In this document: one piece after another, positions 11,365 to 21,478 of the stretch
How the letters are laid out: every line of letters begins with the position of its first letter
How positions within the stretch are numbered: the first letter of the stretch is position 1
Assembly: GCA_015501595.1 (NCBI GenBank)
Contig: JADNRX010000175.1
Location: forward strand, 1 to 64,000
Reading direction: 5' to 3'
DNA from: Hymenopellis radicata
Lineage: Eukaryota > Basidiomycota > Agaricomycetes > Agaricales > Physalacriaceae
DNA length: 64,000 bases
Made by a program: the position numbers and the translations under genes
Notes under the pieces: model-generated
Seen by the model: only the letters and a program-made list of their open reading frames with translations
Databases searched by the model: none
Told to the model about the DNA's origin: nothing

Positions 11365-12403
11365 ATGGACCTCACACAGCCGTCCTTCTGGCTCAGCATT
11401 GCCTCTATCGCGTTCAACCCCACTGCATGGAATGGTACGCGCCTTCCTCCCTTATACCCTTCGAGTATTAATGATTTGCATAGAATACCACAACCAAACC
11501 GTCCTTCTGCCTCTATAACGTTCGCATGGAATATCGTCGCCCGCAATGGTGCGCGCCTTCCTCCCTTATACCCTTCGAGCACTAATGATTTGCATAGAAT
11601 ACCACAACAAAACCATAACCCGTCTCTTTGGCTCACAAAAAGCCGGCTGCTATTTCCTTGCCTTCATGATATTCTCCTTCGGCATGCTCCGCGACAATCG
11701 CTTTCATGATGCCCTCGCCTCTCAGCCCGCTTCTCTTCCCCCGCTCGCGAAGCCATTCGACACGTACCTGCCGATTGCGCTTGTGGCGAGTGGTCAGATT
11801 TTGGTTGTGACTTCGACGTGGGCGCTGGGTATCACGGGGACGTTTCTCGGGGATTACTTTGGTATTTTGATGGACGCGCGCATTGAGGGGTGGGTCACTC
11901 CCTCATCTCTCTCTCTCTAACTCCAACTAAATAACACGTAGATTCCCGTTCAACATCCTGACAAACCCCATGTACTGTACACTTTCGACCGTATATTCAA
12001 ATAACGCGTCACGGAGCCCGTTGAACCTAACTTAAACCAATAGATAACGCGTAACGCCCCTTATTTTGAGGGTCATATGTCCCAAAATAGTAAGATTTTC
12101 GGTCCCGCCTGCGGCGGGATGTCCCAATCCGGTAAGAACGGCCCTCGTGCCTGAAATTGAACTTCGTTCATATACGTTCGACGCATAACGCGTCACGACC
12201 GGCGAACATCCGGTCGAAAGTATACAGTATGTTGGCTCCACCATGTGCTTTCTCGGTGTCTCCCTATGGTTTCCAATCCATCGCTGGGTTGGTTATAACG
12301 GCGTATGTGTATGTTGTGTATGTCGTGGCGTTGAGGTTCGAGGGCCGTTTACGGATATGATCTACGCGAAGAGAGAGGAAGAGAGGGCTGCGAAGAAGCA
12401 GTA
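11365..12403 (+). pseudogene. OPI3-type phospholipid N-methyltransferase, disrupted by a MITE (copy 1)
   Basis: Encodes recognisable parts of a PEM2/OPI3-class enzyme (S-adenosylmethionine-dependent methylation of phosphatidylethanolamine derivatives to phosphatidylcholine, in the ER membrane). Seen: FNPTAWN, then EYHNKTITRLFGSQKAGCYF, WALGITGTFLGDYFGILMD, NPM, and the tail EREEERAAKKQ-like end at 12403. Exons are 11365-11434 and 11598-11889, then about 11943 onward. The third exon is split inside the NPMY motif by a 253-bp MITE (11975-12227). After it, an extra T near 12271 and a missing G near 12343 shift the frame and shift it back relative to copy 2. I infer a non-functional copy. Confidence 0.85.
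11975..12227. mobile_element. MITE, TA-target family (copy 2), inserted in OPI3-like gene
   Basis: Ends are CTGTACACTTTCGACCG and the complement of CTGTATACTTTCGACCG, flanked by TA at 11973-11974 and 12228-12229. The uninterrupted site is visible in the other copy at 28200 (ccccatgTAtgtcgg), which confirms a TA target duplication. Internal phrases GCGTCACG and CGCGTTAT/ATAACGCG relate it to the element at 3365. Confidence 0.92.
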
Positions 12404-13978
12404 GATTTTGAGGGGCAGAGGAGGTGCCAAAAATTATTGATTCTTACGACTCTGATGGTTAATACCTAGAATAGAGGTAGACTGGGTTCAACTAATCTTG
12501 ATGTGACGTGTTTTCCGCCTGTTGACTAGCCCGAGCGCACCACATCGGGTCACCTTCTTTTCGTCAATAAAACCTCGTCCGTTGTCAATGTTATATATAC
12601 CTCACCGTCGAGAACCGAGATACGCTGCCTACACTTTGGGTAAAGGCAAAAACGTTCCAAGTGTGCTTAGTCTCTTTGTACTTCAACTTGTACCCACAAG
12701 CACTCTCCAAATCCCATCCACACACCAATTTGGGAGGAGCATCCTGCTTGGCCTTGGGCTCATGTTGTGATGTCGTCATTCGGAAGTGCATGCGTCCGGT
12801 GTTCCCCTTCTCAAGACGCGGGATTGCTTTATATGCACGTATGTCCTTGACCATCCATGTTTTATGGTGTTGTCCAGGCGCATTCAATATCACAACATAT
12901 ATGTGTCTCCCCTTGACAGGCGAACTTCAAGTGGGGGACTTTGTCTGGGCAGGTTCCGCGATTGCGGGAAAGAGGCCTGCCAACTTGAATCCAGTGCAAG
13001 CGGGCGCCGTGTAAGTACAACTCCTCGTATCTTTTGCTGTATGACCAGATATGTCTGGTAACACCGACCCCCGACAAAGCTCCCGCGGAATGGTTGTTGA
13101 ACGAGTCATCAGTCAGAATGTTAGACTAGACACCCTTCTCGTTACTAATCATCCTACGCTACGTTTAGCCAAGAGGCAGCCCCCAGAGCTCGCGGGGGCT
13201 CCAACAACCACCAATGAGTTGCGACGGACTGGTTTAAATACAGGGTGGGCAAAGAAAAATCGAACAGAAGAAGAGTAGAGTATTCGGCTAAAAGTACAGT
13301 AAACAGAGAAATGACAAGAAAAATAGATGGTACAGATGGGATGCATACGAGAAATGAGTAAGGACAGACATAAGGAAGAGAGATTGATGGGTGGGTTAAA
13401 TGCGACGAGTGAGCTAAACTCAACGGTCAGAAAGGCTTCTAGAACAACATCAATAATACGCACCTGGCTCGACGGTAAGAGAGGCTTGGGAAAAAGTCTC
13501 GCCGTCGTGCCGGGTGATATGCCTGAAAGAGGTTAGAGGGCGTACAGACAGGCAGTACGCCAAAGACGTTGGTCCTGGACTCGAAGGTTATCTGAATATG
13601 TCGTTTCAGGGACAAAGCTTCGCCGGCGTGCATCGGTGTTGGTGGTGCGGTCTTTAGGTCCGTCCCGAGCCTTGAGACTGGCAAACAGGTGGTGGAATCG
13701 GCCTTGCGCTGTGGCTCGTGCATGCTGTTGACCTGAACATATTAAAATATGTATCATTTTCACTGTCGTTACTCCTAGTGTCCATAGTTCTACTGTCCGT
13801 ACTCGCACACCGCCGAAAAAAATTCTTGTCTATACTTACTCCTCTGAAAAATGAGATTTCTTCCGAGATGGTTGTCTAGATGACTGATTTGGCACGTTCA
13901 CGAGGTACCGGGCACAGAACGCCCGGCGACGATCTCTCATCGCGATCGGTTCACAATGTGGCGCAAATTGATGAGCTT
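12404..13978. other. Shared 3' flank and unique sequence, no firm gene
   Basis: 12404-13568 is the flank common to all three duplicated segments. One plus-strand stretch reading TGELQVGDFVWAGSAIAG near 12920 looks coding but no start, splice pattern or family was found, and copy 0 has a deletion inside it. 13569-13978 is unique and without a recognisable gene. Confidence 0.4.
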
Positions 13979-14700
13979 TCATTGCAGGAATACGAACTTT
14001 CGCCCACTAACTACAATGTCCAACGTCGCCTCCATAGCGCAGCATTGAAGCTCAGTAACGATCCGTGACACACCCTTGATTTCATCCAAGAACCCTTGAG
14101 CCTCTAAATATTCAGCCGCCCACGCGCCCACGGAATTCAGCAATTCGTGCAAGGCTTTTTGACTTCTCTCCTCCATCTCCTGTAAATCCTCTCCGATGCG
14201 GTCAAGGAGTGGGGATGACTCGTAGGGTGTATATTCTTTGAGGACGATAGTCAGAGTCTTCTTGAGAAACTCGGGTTCGGAAGAATCGATGTATTCTTTG
14301 AAGCGCCTATGTACGATGCGTGCCGTGGCGAGAGCAGGTATTATGGCTTTTGTCATGTTTCTTGAGGGGGGGCTACAACGATTAGCGCTACTTGTCCACA
14401 CTAAAAAGAAGCCTGGCGCTCACGTTCTTGCAGCCTCAAGGGCGCTTGGTTCTCCTTGCTCTGCCTCCTCAGCGTATTTATAGTGATTGTGGTAACGCTC
14501 TCGCATTTGCTTTTTGACGCGCTCGTGTACCCTAGTGAAGTGTCGGCTCAAATGTATACAATAGACTGGAATGCGTACCGCGGTTTGAAGTACCAGAGAG
14601 ATCGACTAGCTTGACGAGCAGCCTGTCTAGACTCTTCGGAGTGGTAGATGGGAGGACGACCACCCGGATGACGCTGTTTGCGAGGTCGCCCGCCCGGCAT
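13979..14700 (-). CDS. Hypothetical protein, 203 aa, basic N-terminus
   Basis: Three exons close in frame: 14700-14579, 14531-14424 and 14360-13979 (612 nt). The introns are 47 and 63 nt; the second has a GCTAATC branch site. The start MPGGRPRKQRHPGGRPPIYH is strongly basic and Gly/Pro-rich, followed by HSEESRQAARQASRSLWYF and a charged helix VHERVKKQMRERYHNHYKYA. The C-terminal 125 residues are predicted helical. The GRPRK-type start followed by a basic helix resembles proteins often found near transposons in mushroom genomes and could bind DNA, but this is inference. It lies between the two duplicated segments, upstream of a hAT-like element. Confidence 0.7.
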
Positions 14701-15033
14701 AGTTGGTGATGGACGTAGTAAAGCAAGAGGAGTGTACGCGGTAGACAGAGCAACGCGATCGGATTTGCTATAGCGTTAATGAGCTCCCTCTCAGCTCTGG
14801 CCATTTCAATCAGACAGAAACTCCATTTAATCGCGTAAAATCACAGAAATTGGGCAGGACAATTTGCAAGGAGTTCGCCTATTCACAATGTTAATACAAA
14901 CTCTCATGCGCCTTCACCATCGTCGACGAGGCGCCTAAGATCAGTCCGGATGCGTGACCCGAGCCTATGTCACCTTTGGGAGGTGCGTTGGAAAAGAAGT
15001 AGATGCCTACGATTACTTCCTTCGAAAGCAAAC

Positions 15034-15132
15034 GCACACTTAGCTCAGTGGATCAGAGCACCCCACGAAAGTGATTACGCCTTTGTCACCTTCTTTCCGG
15101 GGAGGCGCCGGGTTCGAGTCCCTCAATGTGTA
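15034..15132 (+). tRNA. tRNA-like sequence (probably not a functional tRNA)
   Basis: An A-box-like TAGCTCAGTGGATCAGAGCA starts at 15041 and a B-box-like GGTTCGAGTCC is at 15111. The seven bases before the A box (GCACACT) pair at six of seven positions with AATGTGT at 15125-15131, and a run of T follows at 15140. An intron-sized stretch lies between, but the anticodon loop lacks the expected T33 and the T stem pairs poorly. It may be a decayed tRNA gene or a tRNA-derived SINE head. Confidence 0.4.
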
Positions 15133-15149
15133 TCATCAATTTTTTTTTG

Positions 15150-15940
15150 TGCAAGCGGGTGGTAGCACAGCCACAGTCGTCTCCATTCCTTAGTCCTACC
15201 CTCATCATCCTGCGTGTATTGTCAGGTTCGCCCAGTCCGTCGCTCTCGAGTCTCTTGCACTCAGCGGGGTTGTCTCTGGTCCGCTTCCGTCCTGGTGGCC
15301 CGTTCGTTTCAATACGGGCACGGGCATCGGCATTCCATGGACTGCCCTTTGACAGGCCATGTTCCGTCTTCTCTTCCTCAAGAGCTCCACCACGCCTCGC
15401 GACGGACGGCGACTGCTGGGCATCCGTTGGTGCCTAGTCATCTTGTCGTATGTATTTTGTGTCGCTGCTAAAGAACTGACGCCGAGACCACACCTATGTA
15501 GGTATGGGGTAGCTCCAGTACGACATAGTGCTCGAACCTGTTCACGCCGATATCTTCACGACTCGCTCAGCGTCGGGTTCGTTTCAACACGAGGACGGCG
15601 CCGCGGCGTTGCCATGGACTCCCCTTGACAGGCGGCGTCCAGTCTTCCCTTCAACAGTTCCACCAAGCCTCGCAACAGACGGAGAACGCTTCGCTTCGGT
15701 TAGCGCCTTATTCTCCGGGTCGTTTTGTCGGGCGTTCGTTCACTTAGGTATGTGGCAGCAGCATCCTCCGCATTGGTCCCAGAGAACACAGCTCAAACAT
15801 TTTAGGACAGGTTTCCTCTTCCATTGCGCAGCTTGCGCTTTGGAGACATCAAGTCGCCGCTCTGACCCTCGCGCCACTAATTGCTACGCCCCTGCTCATC
15901 TCCGCGCACATGACAGAAAGGCCGCCTTCCGCGCCTAACT
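15150..15940 (+). repeat. Diverged tandem duplication of about 275 bp
   Basis: 15302-15430 and 15578-15703 are related: both contain 'gttcgtttcaa', a Gly/Arg-rich stretch, 'ccatggact', 'cccttgacagg' and 'ccacca(c/a)gcctcgc'. Open frames cross each unit but none has a recognisable domain. No gene is assigned. Confidence 0.55.
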
Positions 15941-16138
15941 TCGAATGCAATTTAACCCACGTACAGTCTCCATCGCCCTGGAACGTGCGCTCTACGTATC
16001 CGCCCCAATTCATTATCCCATACGCCACACCCACGCGTCTTCGCCCGAATTCAATTTCCCATACGCGACTTCGAATATAATTTAACCAGGTGCAGTCTCC
16101 ATCGTCCTGGAACGTGCGATCAACGTCTCCGCCCCAAT
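15941..16138. repeat. Two tandem units of about 130 bp, second one split by the hAT-like element
   Basis: The unit (AATTTAACC..., CAGTCTCCATCG, CCTGGAACGTGCG, CCGCCCCAATTCATTATCC, CCACACCCACG) occurs from about 15950 and again from about 16077. The second is interrupted at CCCCAAT and resumes at 17437, where CATTATCCCATACGCC continues. A partial third repeat follows to about 17505. Confidence 0.8.
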
Positions 16139-17436
16139 TAGAGATCGGCACGAGTGTATACCCGGGTGCACCCGGCACCCGTCCGGCAAATACTTGCGAC
16201 CCAAAAGCCGGACTTGCCACCTGGAAAAATACTTGCCACCCGTAAGTACTTGACCCGCGGGTCAAGTACTTGGCAAGTACTTGCTCGAAAGGCAAGTATT
16301 TGCACCATCCGGGTGGGCAAGTACTTGCCCACATTCCGCCCATGATTCGTGCCCGCCGCCGACCCCCGAGCAATTGCGCGGGGGTTAGAGACGTGCACGA
16401 TACACATTTGCTAGGCCCCGGCCACTTGCGAGAGCAAGAACCGCGGCTCAACAAAGTGCATAAGTGGGAAATGCGGGTGTGGGTAAGGGAAGAAGTGGCA
16501 GCGAGGAGATGGAGATCATGAGGAGATGCCGGGCACAAGGAGATGCTGGGTGTGAGGCAGGCGAGGACAGACTGCGCGACGTAAACGAGAAAAGAAAAGC
16601 AAAGATGTAGTAAATACGCACCTGTGAGGCTGGATGCGTCCGCGACGCCGTCCAGCCCCCCCAGCCTCGGTCACTGACCACCCGCACCTCCAGTAACATC
16701 GAGATCGTCAATCGGCGCCGTCATAAAGACGAGCGCCGCACATTCCGGGCCCCGTCGAACTGGTGCCGTCGTGCAGACGAGCACCAGTGTATTGCAAGGC
16801 GGCGGGCTGGCAGACAGCCAACCACGCACGAGAATCCAAAGAAAATGGTCCAGTATCGTTGCTGCCTCGCTTGTGAGGGCTTACGCGCTGCGGGTCCTCG
16901 ATAAATTGGTGTCGTCGCGAAGACAAACACCAGAATGCACCCCGGAACGTATCCGAGGGCGCAGCGGCCGGCGCAAAGCCAAACCGCGTCGGGAAAGCGA
17001 AGGAGCATAGAGAATAAAGGTAGAACAGGCCCCAGACAAAGTTCTGGGGCCAACGAACATGACGCCGTCGTCGTGCTGTGGTGGGAGGAAGCAAGAGCTG
17101 AGATCGGAGCGGATCGATCGTTATCCGGCAAGTGCCGGGACGTTCGGCCAGCTCGGCGATCAGAGAAATTTCTTCACAACGTCGTTTCTGACCGACGTTG
17201 AGGTCGTTTGACCCCAAATAAATTTCAATAAATCATGTTTAATATATTTCTACATCTGTGCAAGTACTAGGCAAGTATTTGCCACAAGTACTTGCCTCAC
17301 CAAACTCGTACTTGTCACCCGCGGCACCACCCGTGGGAAACAAGTACTTGCCACCCGGGTGCCGGGTGCGGCACCACCCGGGTGATCGAAATACTTGCCG
17401 GCACCCGCAAGTATCTGCCACTCGTGCCGATCTCTA
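16139..17436. mobile_element. Non-autonomous hAT-like element, 1.3 kb
   Basis: Terminal inverted repeats TAGAGATCGGCACGAGTG at both ends (right end 17419-17436) and a perfect 8-bp target duplication GCCCCAAT (16131-16138 and 17437-17444). Both ends carry dense subterminal repeats built on CAAGTACTTG/CAAGTATTTG and on CCCGGGTG. An 8-bp duplication with TAGAGAT-type ends is characteristic of the hAT superfamily. No transposase is encoded; the minus-strand frame 16708-17217 has no recognisable domain. Three similar small inverted repeats around TGGTGCCGTC...GACGAGCACCA occur near 16712, 16757 and 16904 and may be captured or amplified sequence. Confidence 0.9.
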
Positions 17437-17740
17437 GCCCCAATTCATTATCCCATACGCCACACCCACGTGTCTTCGCCCGAATTCATTATTCTATACG
17501 CCACACCCACGGAAGCGATGATCTTCGCATGTCGATCTTTTTCCCTTCCTTGGGGGATGCCGACTCAGTTGGATTCCTCCGATTCTCCTCGGTCCAAGAG
17601 AGGTATTAAGCTGAGCCTTGGTGATCCAGCCAGCGCGCTCCCACATTCCCATCCATCTACACACGCGTACAGTGTTTCCGGTTATCCACCCTTCTCAGTT
17701 TCGAAGCGCGCCTGCATTCCCTTCTTCGCTAGCCCTCATC

Positions 17741-19930
17741 ATGCCGCCCATGTACAGCCTCCGGGTCGACAAACGACTTAACGCCAGTTTCGTTCTGGAT
17801 CGACGTCGCGAGGAATACAAGAAATTGTTCGATATTCATTGGTCGCAAGACTTCTTCGACGGCACCATCGACCTTCCTCGTATCAGTGCAGTATGTCGTT
17901 CTTTTCGTGACTCGACTTCAAACTGATTCGTTTAATAGCCTTCACAAGCTTTGGAGATTGGCTTCAACATATGTTTACCTTGACTTTTGTGAGCCGGCGC
18001 TGATGGCTTTTCTTGTTAGGTACTTCCTTCGGATATGTTGCGTTGTGTCAACAACTGCTCTGGCGAGTGGGGCGACCTTTACGACTCGGCCGTCGAGTCC
18101 CGTAACTACCACGGTGTCAAGCTCTTCGAGCGCAATATTGCCTTCGAAGTCAATCGTCGCTGGGTCATCCCTGACGGTCCTCTCAGGAAGGAGCAGGAGG
18201 TTCAGCGAATGCGGGTTAGTTTCGCGTTATTCTTGTCCGTTTCACACTCTCATGATTGTGGTGCAGGTTATAGTTGAACTCATGTGGTTTTATCACATGA
18301 AGCGGCGTGGACGCTTCGGATTGCGTGGTCCAAGGCCTCTTGACCCGTCGCCCATCGTTATTCCGCGTCTGCCTGCGCCTCTATCCTCACCCGCAGAAGG
18401 TCCTGCGACGCAAGACCCTCCACCCGCCGCACAAGCCCCTCCATCGGAGGATGTCGAAATGGCCCCTCATGTCCCCTCCACTTCATCCGCCTCCACTTCG
18501 TCCTCCTCAACCTACAATGTGTCCCAGCCGCGCTCGCGAGTTCTAACGGCTTTGGATGCGGAAATGTACCGCCAAGTGAACGAGTTTCTACCTCAGGACG
18601 ATGATCCCTCTGTCACTTCCATCGCTGCGCGCCAGTTACGGATGGAAAGACGGAAGCCTAGATTCCCTCACCCCAATGAGGCACGTATCCCTCTGCATCT
18701 GCGCTCGCCTCGGGCGTCCCCATATCCCGTCCCACCACCACCTAGCCCCATACGAGCCCATTACACGGCTGAGGAGAATGTACGGCGTCTAAATGAAGCC
18801 CTTGCGCCTGTTCGACAACTTGACCACTCTTTGCATCAGTCCGCCTTGGGTTGCATTCCTTCCACATCCTCCACTGCCTCCACATCCTCCACTAAAGTGA
18901 CAGTTCTGGATTCGTTACCTACTTCTGCGGAGGAATGGATGGAACGCCTTGGAGCGCGGTCGGCTGCATCAGCGTCTCACTTCGATATTTTGACAGCTTG
19001 TCTCAAACGGGCTTTGCCCAACCAAGCGCTCACCAGTTCCTGTCAGTTCGTGGCTGATGAGCTGAGCGCAGCCGCTGTTGACCGGGAGCACAAGAGTCTG
19101 AATTCGCTCGAGAACGTGGCAGACAGGCTTAGGCGGGTCATTGCAGAGGAACTAGAGGTGCGGCGGGATGCCTTGCGCCGTAGGGAGTCGGAGTTAGTCT
19201 CGAATTGGGAAGACGAGTATCTGGCTGGTCTGCGCGAGGACCGGAAGCTGCAGGCAGAGATTGCGCTGTTGAACGGACGACAGCCTTCCCCATCTCCCCC
19301 TCCTTCACCCCGCCACGAGACACCGTACTTTGTCTCTTTAGCGGGCTCTAGCGGTTTCCGTCGTCCTCCTTCATCTAGAGTTGGTTTGGTGGCACCGGCC
19401 TCTACGCAACACTCAGCGTCACCGCCGCCTCTCATGTCTGTCGCACCTTCAACTGCTACCACGCCAAGCAGCACTCGCCTGGGTCGCCAACCCCACCTCC
19501 CCCATCAAAATCCTACGACTACGCCTGTCAATATGCTACGAAGGTCGATGTGTCTGGTGCTTCCGATTTCAAAGGAGATAGCTCCGGCGGAGGACGCCCC
19601 GACCGTTCGGGTCCTATCATCTTCCACGACGACCCACCAGCATCTGTCGGAGAGCGCTCAGACGCGTCGGGCCTAGTTGTATTTGATGGTGACTTTACTT
19701 CCGCGGGCGGGGAACGTGATATCATGATTCCATCCGATCCGGAAGAACCGGATGTCGACATGGACAAGGTGATTGCCAGTTCCTTCTACCGGGACTTGGC
19801 CCGAGACCTCACAGTTGACCCCTCTATTGACAGCGCAATGGTGCGGGCGCTCACCTCACTCGCGGAGGTTGCGCCGCATGACTTGCCAAATACGTGTGTT
19901 GACAAGATGCTTGAGCAGGGGCCTGCGTGA
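17741..19930 (+). CDS. Hypothetical Pro/Ser-rich protein with coiled coil
   Basis: Start MPPMYSLRVDKRLNASFVLD. Exon 1 is 17741-17890, joined in phase across 17891-18019 to 18020-18214 (LPSDMLRCVNNCSGEWGDLY), then across 18215-18266 to a long exon from 18267. The exon holds a Pro/Ser-rich region, a conserved-looking helical block TSAEEWMERLGARSAASASH, and a long charged helix (about 19090-19270: DRLRRVIAEELEVRRDALRR) likely to form a coiled coil. The frame changes once between about 19300 and 19500; the C-terminal frame continues SYDYACQYATKVDVSGASDF to a stop at 19928-19930. I could not decide between a frameshift and an unusual intron. No family recognised; position next to KDZ suggests a transposon-associated gene. 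Confidence 0.55.
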
Positions 19931-20142
19931 GGTGATTTCTACCTTTGTACATTTTTATTTCCACTTGAACGTTTATTGATATCCTTATTCATCTCGCTTA
20001 TTAGACGTACATAGACATACATACTAGACAACTTAGACAGATTAGACACCAGAGATGATAGAGATTTTGTTATACTTATGCGCAATGTACTGTTATTTTC
20101 ACACCGATTTTCTTGCCAATTTGCCTCATTAAGAAGTATAGA

Positions 20143-20604
20143 CTACTCGATAAGATACGCAAGAGCTGCAAGAAGTTCAACTTGAACATCTGAGTCGGCG
20201 GCGACGCCAGCCGCGACACGCGTCGCTACTTGTGGGTCGAGACGACAGGCTAGGGGTACTTGTTGATAAGGATAGACTTCTGAAAGAAATGAGTACATGC
20301 CGTGTGCTAACAGTTTCAAATTGAGCGAGTCGTGAACGCCAAGACGCCCGAACTGTTGCTCCAGGCTGAGGAGACCGGTGACTTCGAGCCAGTCGTGTAC
20401 GTTTCTGTTGACACCATGGTCGTTGACATCGGCACTTTCGGCCCGAGGCAGTAGACTGCACTCGCTACGGCCTACTTGGGTGAGAGTGCGAAGCCAGGGA
20501 AATAACTAGTACCCACTGATCGCGTAGTCCCGGAAATGATGATTTATAGCGAAGCGCAATCCCATAATATATGCGCGTACAGCGTTTTGGGTCGTGTCGG
20601 TCAT
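20143..20604 (-). CDS. Hypothetical helical protein, 134 aa
   Basis: Two exons (20604-20513 and 20455-20143) with a 57-nt intron, GTACTA donor and GTGCAG acceptor; 405 nt in frame. It begins MTDTTQNAVRAYIMGLRFAI and ends AAGVAADSDVQVELLAALAY plus LIE. The reading frame of exon 2 lacks an internal start, so it is easily missed in a scan for open frames. Leu/Ala-rich helices, no membrane segment, no recognised domain. It is transcribed toward the preceding gene and sits 150 bp downstream of another unknown minus-strand gene. Confidence 0.6.
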
Positions 20605-20750
20605 CTGAGGGTGGGTGCAGGGTCCAAGATGCGAAAAATACCCTGGTCTAGTCTGGACCTAGGGTTTTCAACTGTTTGGTTCTTACACGCTTCTTTCAAT
20701 CCTTGTATGTCACACTCTCTGTCAATTCAACGTAAACACCCGCGGACGAT

Positions 20751-21324
20751 TTACTGCGTTGCTTCGACAAACAAGTACGCGAAATCATCCACTAACTCGT
20801 GCAGGATATCGAACCGAACCGTGATGACGTCCATACGCCCATCCTTGCCTGCGGAGCGCCCATCCCCTGTCCAATACGAGGCAAGCATGTTGATATAGAG
20901 CTTGATGATACTCTGATGCGCATCAGTTACACCTTGACTAGCGTATGGCAAGAGCAGTCACTGACCTTGTGGCGCTTCCTGGCATTCTCCGGCGCCTCGG
21001 GGAACAGAACGTCCCACCGTTGAAAGAAGCGAGTAAACCACGCCTTGATCTTGTTATCGCGGAGGCCCCTCTCAAAATCGGTGAACGACTCCCTCAGGAA
21101 CGCGGTTTCCTCGGTTGTGAACACGCTCGAGATGATGTAGGTGGATGTTGTGAAGAACTCGGGGTATGGGTGGTCTTGTTGGGGTGCGGTGGATCTACCA
21201 AAAGGTCAGCTTCACACAAGTCAGCAATGCTATTAGCTCACGGTAAAGACAGGACGGCACGTCGATACGCGATCTCATACTCGCGCTCCTCAGGCGTCAT
21301 TTGGGTAGTCCAAAGCCGGGGCAT
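20751..21324 (-). CDS. Hypothetical protein, 157 aa
   Basis: Three exons close in frame: 21324-21242, 21194-20966 and 20912-20751 (474 nt). Introns of 47 and 53 nt have GTGAGC/GTCAGT donors; the second has a GTAACTGATG branch region. Start MPRLWTTQMTPEEREYEIAY; middle ETAFLRESFTDFERGLRDNK and IKAWFTRFFQRWDVLFPEAP; end DILHELVDDFAYLFVEATQ. The protein is mainly helical and charged. It starts 155 bp from the KDZ transposase start on the opposite strand, so the pair could share a promoter. No family recognised. Confidence 0.7.
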
Positions 21325-21478
21325 GATGGTGGGTGTGTACAGAAGGTGTTGACAGCTGCTCCGCCGCTTTATACATTCTCTGGACACCGACAGACGTAAT
21401 AGAGGCTACACTAATTCGGCCTATCGAATACACGACTTATTTTCACTCCGAGCGACTGCTGTCCCCGAGCCCCTCTGA

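Larger units (their letters stand above)
9637..13568. repeat. Segmental duplication, copy 1
   Basis: Matches 25765-29435 almost base for base at an offset of 16128, until the MITE at 11975 changes the offset. It contains a minus-strand RRM gene, a plus-strand OPI3-like gene and about 1.1 kb of shared 3' flank. The left boundary is abrupt at 'gcagccatcgg'. The extra 3' end (13462-13568) is shared only with copy 0. The first 900 bp (9637-10539) hold no gene I can name, although GTGAGT and CAG signals and a short stretch VVVMGVGERLGSVVRKKH are present in both copies. Confidence 0.95.

Noticed and set aside
17886..18266. The first 120 codons of the long open frame 17886-19676
   Set aside because: They cross two introns with good splice signals; the true exons are in other frames (17741-17890, 18020-18214).
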